Assembly (NCBI GenBank): GCA_003162615.1 | Contig: PMNG01000119.1 | Span: 1-8,381 of the forward strand | Source of the DNA: Methanothrix sp. | GTDB lineage: Archaea > Halobacteriota > Methanosarcinia > Methanotrichales > Methanotrichaceae | Length of the DNA: 8,381 nt | Direction of reading: 5' to 3' | Shown here: piece by piece, positions 1 through 4,425 of the stretch | How the letters are laid out: every line of letters starts with the position of its first letter | How positions within the stretch are numbered: the stretch's first letter is position 1 | Position numbers and translations under genes: made by a program | The notes under the pieces: generated by a model | Database searches by the model: none | What the model was told of the DNA's origin: nothing | The model's input: the letters and a program-made list of their open reading frames with translations, nothing else

Positions 1-36
1 GTTTCAATGGAGCCACTTCTTTTCAGAAATGGATAG
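1..36 (-). CRISPR. Possible single CRISPR repeat at the window edge
   Basis: Read on the minus strand this segment ends in ATTGAAAC, the 8-base end typical of many type I CRISPR repeats (the crRNA 5' handle). Before that it has an inverted repeat, CCATTTCT-GAAA-AGAAGTGG, with one mismatch, like the stem of a palindromic repeat. Length and layout fit a 35-37 base repeat. Only one copy is visible, so an array cannot be shown; spacers would lie to the left of position 1. The stem mismatch could mark a degenerate terminal repeat. No cas gene is seen in the window. Confidence 0.35.
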
Positions 37-39
37 GGC

Positions 40-54
40 GGCCATTTTATGGCC
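40..54. repeat. Short perfect hairpin GGCCAT-TTT-ATGGCC
   Basis: A 6-bp perfect stem with a 3-base loop lies directly beside the CRISPR-like repeat. On the minus strand its loop region reads CCATAAAATGG, which is also TATA-like. It could be a flank structure of an array or part of a leader promoter; function is unproven. Confidence 0.4.
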
Positions 55-182
55 TTCACAGATATCGAAAAAATGCCGATTTGCGAGTGGGTCGCTAACT
101 ATGCGATACTTTTAGTGGCGTTGGCTCCTCTCAAGAGGCCATTCCGCAATGCAGAGCTTTTGCGAGAGCCTCGCCAACTCAA

Positions 183-198
183 TTCAGAATTTTCTGAA
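183..198. repeat. Short perfect hairpin TTCAGAA-TT-TTCTGAA
   Basis: A 7-bp perfect stem with a 2-base loop. It covers the stop codon (184-186, minus) of the coding-like frame at 184-402, so it could belong to the 3' end of that remnant. No run of T follows clearly, so a terminator role is only a possibility. Confidence 0.4.
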
Positions 199-402
199 GT
201 GCGTATGTCTTCTCAGGAGTTTTCGTAACACGAAGCCATTTCCCCTAAATTCAGTAACAGGCAGCAACACTGCTTTCAGTCCCAGCGAGTCCCCCTCGAC
301 CGGACCAGCCAAAGGGTTGAGATCCTGAGGCATTATCATGGTTCTCTTCCCCACCTGCACCTTCCCTTCTCGCCCGAATATGTAGAGCTGTGCCAGAGAT
401 GG
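184..402 (-). pseudogene. Coding-like frame, unknown protein remnant
   Basis: This frame is open for 72 codons after a TAG at 403-405 and ends in TGA at 184-186. The first ATG is at 339, giving 51 residues; a GTG at 360 gives 58. The translation has protein-like composition, including the stretches QVGKRTMIMPQDLNPLAGP and GLKAVLLPVTEFRGNG. The MPQDL part recalls the loop of some archaeal histone-fold proteins, but the rest does not support that, so no function is given. No ribosome binding site or promoter was found. It is either a small gene or the end of a decayed one, and it could also be chance. Confidence 0.25.
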
Positions 403-600
403 CTAGAATCACTTTCACAACGCACAGATGATCCTTCTAAACTAACTACTACTATGTAGTGATCGGGCTGGGAGGCAGTCTTACCCCCATTATCCCTTCA
501 TGACTGACCGGCCATTCCTTCTAATCCTTGCTGGCTTCGGAGGGCGAAGTTCAGCTAACGCCCCCTCCTTGGGTCACTAACCGATAGCAGTGAGGTCATA
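403..600. other. Gene-free stretch with coding-like scraps
   Basis: No convincing gene. On the minus strand two short frames join across a frameshift: MTSLLSVSDPRRGR (from about 597) and a basic stretch ending in PPKPARIRRNGRSVMKG (stop near 494). They could be one broken small gene. A 5-bp hairpin, ACTAC-TAT-GTAGT, lies at 448-460. Nothing else was recognised. Confidence 0.35.
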
Positions 601-604
601 TGCG

Positions 605-693
605 CAAAAAAAACGCTACCTCCCCTCAAGCCTTCTCTAGCAGCCCGCCATAGTAGCCAGCATCGAACTCAGTTGGTTGCCATGATTTTCTCC
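605..693 (-). pseudogene. polB: C-terminal tail of a family B DNA polymerase (remnant A)
   Basis: The minus-strand translation reads WQPTEFDAGYYGGLLEKA, then TGA (626-628), then GEVAFFL. This matches the extreme C-terminus of euryarchaeal family B DNA polymerases, where the order is FDxxYYxxLLEKAW-(E)EVAF. The TGA falls where the family has Trp, so it is a nonsense change of TGG. The rest of the polymerase is absent: just upstream on this strand lies the terminator of the C1 peptidase gene. It is about three-quarters identical in DNA to the tail at 3911-3970, so it derives from another gene copy or an old duplication. Non-functional. The identification rests on the shared tail motif and on the longer homologous remnant at 3890-4355. 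Confidence 0.7.
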
Positions 694-694
694 G

Positions 695-757
695 AAAAAA
701 GAGGAAAGATAATCTCTTTGCGATCCTGCGTGATCTTTATTGATTCCTCGCAAAGAG
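695..757 (-). terminator. Hairpin plus T-run after the C1 peptidase gene
   Basis: A perfect 10-bp inverted repeat pairs 714-723 (CTCTTTGCGA) with 748-757 (TCGCAAAGAG) across a 24-base loop. On the minus strand it starts about 18 bases after the peptidase stop codon and is followed by a T-rich stretch ending in TTTTTT (700-695). Outer GAGG/CCTC bases extend the pairing imperfectly. Archaeal termination relies mainly on the T-run; the stem may add stability to the 3' end. Confidence 0.6.
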
Positions 758-775
758 TTTGTTCCCTCTTCATGT

Positions 776-2119
776 TCAACGCCGCGTTATGAAGAATTTC
801 TCATGGTTGTTCCCCATGTTCACGCTCCAAGAACTGTATCCTATTTGCTTGATGTCGGTCGTGTTTGGCTCACCTACAAGGACAAAGTTTACTACGGTTC
901 CTTTTGCGAATGATCCGATCAAGTATATTCCCCTGTATTTCTTCATCTGAGCTACAGTCCGTATTCTCTTGTTGTTGACCCACAGAACCGCACTTGCATT
1001 ATATCCGGAAGTCGTGTAGGTGATCTGAGAGTAGAGTTTGCCCGCAACTGGCATGGTAATATTGCTCTGCGGAGTCGGGGGAACAACTGATAGCGTCACA
1101 GTGGTCTTATAAGTCTGATTCTGTGTGACCGTGAACGATAGCGGATAATCTACGTAGCCGGATTTCTTTATGTTGACATTATAAGCTCCGGCTGTAAGAT
1201 CAAGGAACTTATCGGTCTGGCCTAGATCTTTACCCGAGCCATTATAAATTTCTGCTTTCAAGGAGCCTGTCGTGTCTATCTCTGCGCCTGTCTGAGTCAC
1301 AGGTGGAGGCGTTGCTCCAAACGTCTCACCATAGAAGTAGAAATCCGAGCCTATTCCACATTCGCCGTAAGCTATCTTGAAGTACCCATTGTCTCCCCAT
1401 TCAGTTGACCACGAATTCTTGCCTATCCAGTAACCGCCAGGATCGTTGTAGCCTATAAGAGTGATTGCGTGGTTGCCAGCTACATCGCCGTACTGATAAG
1501 AGTAGATGCCTCCTGTGTAATCGAAGAAGTCCGTATAGACTATCATACCTGCCATTACTGGACCCTTGGTAGCTATCCATTGCTTAGCGTCGGCGGCTGT
1601 CTTTATCGTGGTATAGGAGTTGAGTTTTGTAAGATCAGACTGCCAATTGGGACACGTCGAAGTGTCAGGGTAATAAGGAGCGCAGGTTGCATTTACTGTA
1701 CCGGGATTCTCGAATGCACTTAGCATCCTCTCAAACTGCGCGCCGCTGTTACAATTCCCACCTCCATGCTCGAATAAGAATCTTTCCGAAAGATCGGGGT
1801 TCTTCGTAGAATCGTTCCCGAGTATCTTTAAAGTCGCTTCTCCCACTCCTACCGTAGCGAAGGCGACGCATGCTCCACAATCTTTTTGATCTTCAATCGG
1901 AGTTACCCAATTCTTGTCTTTCACGCTTCGCCAATCCCATGATGTAGGGTAAGTGTAAGCAGAAGCGGTAAGTTTGCTAGATGCCAATGCTATATCTTTA
2001 GCCGTGGCATTCATCTGAGCAGGAGTAACATTCAGACCCAAAGGATACATTTTCGCGTCAGCCATTCCACCCACAAGCAGGGCGATTAGGACCAACCCCA
2101 ATATCGAACTCGTTTTCAT
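776..2119 (-). CDS. Secreted papain-family (C1) cysteine peptidase with PEGA-like domain
   Basis: This gene encodes a 447-residue exported cysteine endopeptidase that should act on proteins outside the cell. Residues 1-22 are a signal peptide (hydrophobic core SILGLVLIALLVGG). After a short pro-region the C1 fold starts at about residue 57 (YPTSWDWR). The oxyanion Gln78 and catalytic Cys84 lie in DQKDCGACVAFA, His217 in NHAITLIGYN, and Asn235 in WIGKNSWSTEWGDNGYF, so all catalytic residues are present. Val85 replaces the usual Trp after the catalytic Cys. Residues about 280-345 form a PEGA-like beta domain (LDLTAGAYNVNIKKSGY), common in archaeal surface proteins. Residues about 350-447 are a beta-rich tail of unknown role; no membrane anchor follows. 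The start at 2119 is supported by TTGAGGTGA nine bases upstream. The gene is monocistronic, with its own terminator. Its neighbours are gene remnants, so they do not reveal its substrate. Confidence 0.93.
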   Translation of the reverse strand: MKTSSILGLVLIALLVGGMADAKMYPLGLNVTPAQMNATAKDIALASSKLTASAYTYPTSWDWRSVKDKNWVTPIEDQKDCGACVAFATVGVGEATLKILGNDSTKNPDLSERFLFEHGGGNCNSGAQFERMLSAFENPGTVNATCAPYYPDTSTCPNWQSDLTKLNSYTTIKTAADAKQWIATKGPVMAGMIVYTDFFDYTGGIYSYQYGDVAGNHAITLIGYNDPGGYWIGKNSWSTEWGDNGYFKIAYGECGIGSDFYFYGETFGATPPPVTQTGAEIDTTGSLKAEIYNGSGKDLGQTDKFLDLTAGAYNVNIKKSGYVDYPLSFTVTQNQTYKTTVTLSVVPPTPQSNITMPVAGKLYSQITYTTSGYNASAVLWVNNKRIRTVAQMKKYRGIYLIGSFAKGTVVNFVLVGEPNTTDIKQIGYSSWSVNMGNNHEKFFITRR

Positions 2120-2128
2120 GTTTCCTAT

Positions 2129-2136
2129 TCACCTCA
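2129..2136 (-). promoter_or_regulatory. Ribosome binding site of the C1 peptidase
   Basis: TGAGGTGA on the minus strand pairs well with the archaeal 16S rRNA 3' end (AUCACCUCC) and sits about nine bases before the ATG at 2119. This fixes the start codon. Confidence 0.8.
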
Positions 2137-2139
2137 ATT

Positions 2140-2310
2140 AGTGACCAGTCAACATCAAATGTCCTGACATTCGTTTCGAGAAATCCGTCCTCAGTGAAGA
2201 CAATTATCCCTTTGATCTCGCCGTGCCAACGCATCATCTTCCAACCCTTCGAGCAGGACTTCGGAGGGAGTAAGCTCAGACAGCTCTTCCTTATTCTCGC
2301 TCTGAGTCTA
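2140..2310 (-). other. Coding-like scraps between C1 peptidase and nuclease remnant
   Basis: Two overlapping minus-strand frames look like protein but are short and lack starts. One (2191-2307) contains ELSELTPSEVLLEGLEDD and begins after a TAG. The other runs from an ATG at 2237 into the C1 peptidase start and contains EIKGIIVFTEDGFLETNV and FDVDWSLIEVNRK. They could be one small gene broken by a frameshift near 2240. I do not recognise the family. It is also possible that this is simply the long leader region of the peptidase gene. Confidence 0.3.
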
Positions 2311-2325
2311 TCTGATGGGCGACTC

Positions 2326-2333
2326 AATATATG
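2326..2333 (-). promoter_or_regulatory. TATA-like box upstream of the C1 peptidase
   Basis: The minus strand reads TTACATATATTGAG, a good archaeal TATA box. It lies about 210 bases before the peptidase start, which would give a leader of about 180 bases or drive the scraps at 2140-2310. No better TATA box is seen closer to the gene. Confidence 0.35.
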
Positions 2334-2346
2334 TAAGAGGAATGAG

Positions 2347-2556
2347 TTATAAGTTATCTCCGCCCGGTGCAAACAATATCTTAAACAGCTTGAAAGTGCA
2401 GCGGGTGTCTCTGTTCTTGAGAAACTCCTCATAGAAGACTCCGTACTTGCCGAAGTTCTTCCCGAAATCGAGGAAGACGCCCTTGCCGTTCTCTTCAAGA
2501 TAGATCTTGTTTCCACCGATGCCATTAGCACCATCGTAGACCGTGAGCGATACCAT
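2347..2556 (-). pseudogene. Truncated N-terminus of an RNase J-like metallo-beta-lactamase exonuclease
   Basis: The 69-residue product starts VSLTVYDGANGIGGNKIYLE and continues GVFLDFGKNFGKYGVFYEEFL. This is the N-terminal beta-strand signature (GANEIGGNK...FLDFG) of archaeal metallo-beta-lactamase-fold RNA nucleases of the RNase J type, which are usually several hundred residues long. The frame stops after FAPGGDNL at 2347, before the HxHxDH zinc motif, so the product cannot bind metal or cut RNA. No later part of the family is found downstream. The start at 2556 is supported by AGGAGAGG (2560-2567) and a TATA box at 2593-2600, so the 5' end is intact while about 85% of the gene is gone. The family assignment comes from this N-terminal signature only. 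Confidence 0.7.
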
Positions 2557-2559
2557 CGT

Positions 2560-2567
2560 CCTCTCCT
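2560..2567 (-). promoter_or_regulatory. Ribosome binding site of the truncated nuclease gene
   Basis: AGGAGAGG on the minus strand, three bases before the ATG at 2556. Strong match, slightly short spacing. Confidence 0.55.
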
Positions 2568-2592
2568 AACGCTGAGTAGGATGCAAAGGAAC

Positions 2593-2600
2593 AATATAAG
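2593..2600 (-). promoter_or_regulatory. TATA box of the truncated nuclease gene
   Basis: The minus strand reads AAAAGCTTATATTG. The box centre is about 40 bases before the ATG, giving a short leader that includes the ribosome binding site. It appears intact although the gene behind it is truncated. Confidence 0.55.
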
Positions 2601-2771
2601 CTTTTAGAGAAGGGCGACTTATCATCTCAATGACAGAAGGTCAACGAAGGGATCGCCATTCTTAAGATCTCACCCGATGGTTTGCATCGTGTATGCAGGC
2701 TTCATAAGAATCGAGCCGGGGATGGATGAGGTAAGTCTTTAGGATATCCCTTAATGAGGGAGATCACGGCC

Positions 2772-2777
2772 TTATAG
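2772..2777 (+). promoter_or_regulatory. Possible TATA box of the three-gene cassette
   Basis: TTATAG lies 22-25 bases before the ATG at 2797, which has no ribosome binding site in front of it. That spacing would give a leaderless or nearly leaderless transcript. The match to the consensus is weak. Confidence 0.35.
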
Positions 2778-2796
2778 GTCAATTTAGAATTAATCT

Positions 2797-3198
2797 ATGA
2801 GGCTTTATGAAAATAGCAGTGGCCAGCACCTACAGAAGATGGACGTAGGAGCCGATCACGACTTTGAATACATGCATCTTAAATTTGAAGTCAAGGGAAG
2901 CGGTAACAGCTTATACCCTCATCTTGATTGGTTAGTCGAGTTCGCAGAGGCCGAGAAGGATAAGAACCATCCGGTAAACTTCTACATCTTTGCAAAGATC
3001 GGGAAAGGTTGTAAAGTAGTGTATCTTGTAGGTTGGGTCTCATGCGATAAGTTCTACAAGATGGCAAAGTTTGAACCAAAAGGAACCCTCGATAAAGGCG
3101 GTTTAACAACTCAATACGATAGGTATGTAACCGAGATATCGAACTTGGAGCCTATCGATAAGTTGGGTACAATCATCGAGGATACCGAAAACTGGTGA
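2797..3198 (+). CDS. PD-(D/E)XK nuclease-like small protein
   Basis: This gene encodes 133 residues with no signal peptide or membrane segment. Residues 18-34 hold GADHDFEYMHLKFEVKG: acidic residues Asp20/Asp22 followed by Glu31-x-Lys33 on a beta strand, the layout of a PD-(D/E)XK nuclease core. Residues 59-96 (NFYIFAKI, VVYLVGWVS, KFYKMAKFEPKG) match the later strands seen in phage and mobile-element endonuclease-like proteins, where an LVGW strand is followed by a helix and an AKF-x-x-KG turn. From this I infer a DNA-cutting enzyme, perhaps of viral or plasmid origin. A stop codon lies two codons before the ATG, so the start cannot be further upstream in this frame. A natural homologue may carry more N-terminal sequence. 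It is the first of three plus-strand genes; its stop codon overlaps the ribosome binding site of the next one. Confidence 0.6.
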   Translation: MRLYENSSGQHLQKMDVGADHDFEYMHLKFEVKGSGNSLYPHLDWLVEFAEAEKDKNHPVNFYIFAKIGKGCKVVYLVGWVSCDKFYKMAKFEPKGTLDKGGLTTQYDRYVTEISNLEPIDKLGTIIEDTENW

Positions 3199-3203
3199 GT
3201 AAG

Positions 3204-3496
3204 ATGAGTAATGGAATATTTACCATCTAGTCCCGGGACAAGGCGCGCCGGATCTTAAAACGGTCCGGCTCCTTCTCGGGATAGACATAGAATGCAACGG
3301 TGATAAGTGCGACTTGTGTAGATATTCAGAATTAGGCGATGAACACAACGGCCCGATGTGCGGCTTGTTCAAGGAAGAATTGGATACGAACATAGTCCCA
3401 AAGACTAAGGACGGGTTCTATAAAGTCTATGAACTCCCGCGACTGAAGGAATGCAAAGAATCTGAGGTTAAAGATGCCAGTAAGAATACGAATTAA
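3204..3496 (+). pseudogene. Cysteine-cluster protein with an apparent one-base frameshift near its start
   Basis: The ATG at 3204 has a good ribosome binding site (GGTGAG, 3194-3199) that overlaps the stop of the previous gene. Its frame ends at once in TAG after eight codons. Shifting by one base between 3209 and 3212 opens a long frame, WNIYHLVPGQGAPDLKTV onwards, which runs to 3496. Adding one base there gives a product of about 97 residues starting MS-x-WNIYHLVPGQG. It has a C-x4-C-x2-C cluster (codons at 3293, 3308, 3317) and a further Cys at 3359 within GPMCGLF, suggesting a zinc or iron-sulfur site. The family is not recognised. A TTG at 3314 could start a 60-residue form, but that would drop the first two cysteines. 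The gap is a real mutation or a sequencing error. Confidence 0.55.
3464..3468 (+). promoter_or_regulatory. Ribosome binding site of the 118-residue gene
   Basis: GAGGT, five bases before the ATG at 3474, lies inside the end of the upstream gene. It supports the overlapping start and translational coupling. Confidence 0.6.
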
Positions 3497-3830
3497 CAAC
3501 TTAGGGGACATAGGCCCATTACTTGAGTCTTTACTCCCTCCGATGAGCGGGCTAATCGAGGCCAAGTTTAGCCTCAAGCCTTTAGAGAAGAGCTACGTAT
3601 GCGATGTGAGCTATCTAGGCGTTAATGGCCCATTTGGTCCCCTAGAAATGTCTTGGCCGTCTGAGTGCGACAAGGTAATCGACGCGGCTGCTATAATCCA
3701 CGCTGCAAGAGTCTATGACCTAAAGGACAAGGATAAGGTCCGGTTAACGAACCTATTCGAAGACGAGGAAAGGGAGGAAAGGGCTAAGAAGGTTAGCGAT
3801 ATGATTGCCACAATACTCGATAATAAGTAA
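3474..3830 (+). CDS. Unknown small soluble protein, third gene of the cassette
   Basis: The product is 118 residues, with no signal peptide or membrane segment. It starts MPVRIRINNLGDIGPLLESL, has a mixed alpha/beta middle (SYVCDVSYLGVNGPFGPLEM), a helical stretch (DAAAIIHAARVYDLKDKDKV), and a highly charged C-terminal helix (FEDEEREERAKKVSDMIATI). I do not recognise the family. The gene overlaps the end of the previous gene by 23 bases and has its own ribosome binding site, so the two are probably translated together. Tight overlap and small size are typical of archaeal virus or plasmid genes. It could be a partner or regulator of the nuclease-like protein, but nothing in its sequence shows that directly. 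Confidence 0.65.
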   Translation: MPVRIRINNLGDIGPLLESLLPPMSGLIEAKFSLKPLEKSYVCDVSYLGVNGPFGPLEMSWPSECDKVIDAAAIIHAARVYDLKDKDKVRLTNLFEDEEREERAKKVSDMIATILDNK

Positions 3831-3889
3831 ACATAGGATACTATGGCTTTCTCGAACCAAGTCTTCCCTTAGAGATTTACCTTGTAGCT

Positions 3890-4355
3890 TTATTCCTCGC
3901 CATTTGAGTAAAAACAAATGCCGCCTCCCCCCCAAGCCTTTTGCACCAGCCCTCGATAGTACGCAGCATCGAACTTCGACGCATTTCTCTCCGGGTCCAC
4001 CTCCCACTTCGGGCATCCCTGATCACGTAGCCTATTTCCATCCCCGGAGCCAGTGGATACCTTGCTTCATATTAGCCTGCACAGCCGACGCCTCGGCACA
4101 TCTCCGGGAATAGTTCAGCCTGCTGACTCTTCTGTGAATGGCCATGTCCCTAATGTCGGCACCCTCCAGCTCGTCCAATTACCTCCTGTAGACCTGCCGA
4201 GATTTCGATTCTATCCGTCTAAGATCCTCCAGGCACCTGGCCTCGGCCAGGACCAAAGACCTCCTGCTGCATTTTGTTGACATACTCCGGTGGATTCCCT
4301 TTCCGGGCCATCACGCCCCGGATCTTCATCTAGCCAGCGATTATGGGCACACGAA
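3890..4355 (-). pseudogene. polB: C-terminal part of a family B DNA polymerase (remnant B)
   Basis: Reading the minus strand with frame changes recovers about 145 residues of the polymerase thumb and C-terminus. The pieces are: MKIRGVMARKGNPPEYVNKM (from 4329); VLAEARCLEDLRRIESKS; DMAIHRRVSRLNYSRRCAEA; APGMEIGYVIRDAR; KWEVDPERNASKFDAAYY; GLVQKAW. Weak traces of the preceding part (HNRW) go to about 4355. The damage visible is a 2-base deletion after EVF (about 4260), a Tyr-to-stop TAA after YRR (about 4187), one-base deletions near 4070 and 4005, and one extra G in a 7-G run (3928-3934) that removes the normal ending EAAFVF. Motifs A, B and C of the active site lie in the missing middle. Non-functional. 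The N-terminal remnant at 6668-7329 is on the same strand, so both may come from one gene. Confidence 0.88.
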
Positions 4356-4393
4356 CCTTCTCGAAGGTTAGTGTTGGAAGGTTTCTAAACGTC

Positions 4394-4403
4394 AGAAATA
4401 TAA
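4394..4403 (+). promoter_or_regulatory. TATA box for leaderless transcription of the S9 peptidase
   Basis: The plus strand reads CAGAAATATAATC, with the TATA centre about 26 bases before the ATG at 4426 and purines before it, as in an archaeal BRE. Transcription should start at or next to the ATG. No ribosome binding site precedes this gene, which agrees with a leaderless mRNA. Confidence 0.65.
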
Positions 4404-4425
4404 TCTGCCATTTCTATGTCCCTCT

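Noticed and set aside
49..228. Plus-strand frame of 59 codons (MAFTDIEKMPICEWVANYAI onwards)
   Set aside because: No ribosome binding site or promoter, it starts inside the hairpin at 40-54, and it overlaps the minus-strand coding-like frame; no family recognised.
2058..2594. Long minus-strand frame of 178 codons
   Set aside because: Its first part is a shadow of the RNase J-like remnant in another frame and its end overlaps the C1 peptidase start; composition (Ser/Arg-rich) is that of an out-of-frame reading. Only its last third is noted as a possible scrap.
605..3980. Recent direct-repeat duplication or att sites at the two polymerase tails
   Set aside because: The two tails are only about three-quarters identical in DNA, too diverged for a recent duplication or matching attachment sites; an old event remains possible.
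3805..4280. Plus-strand frames over the C-terminal polymerase remnant
   Set aside because: They run antisense to clear polymerase homology, are Pro/Ser/His-rich, and have no start signals.
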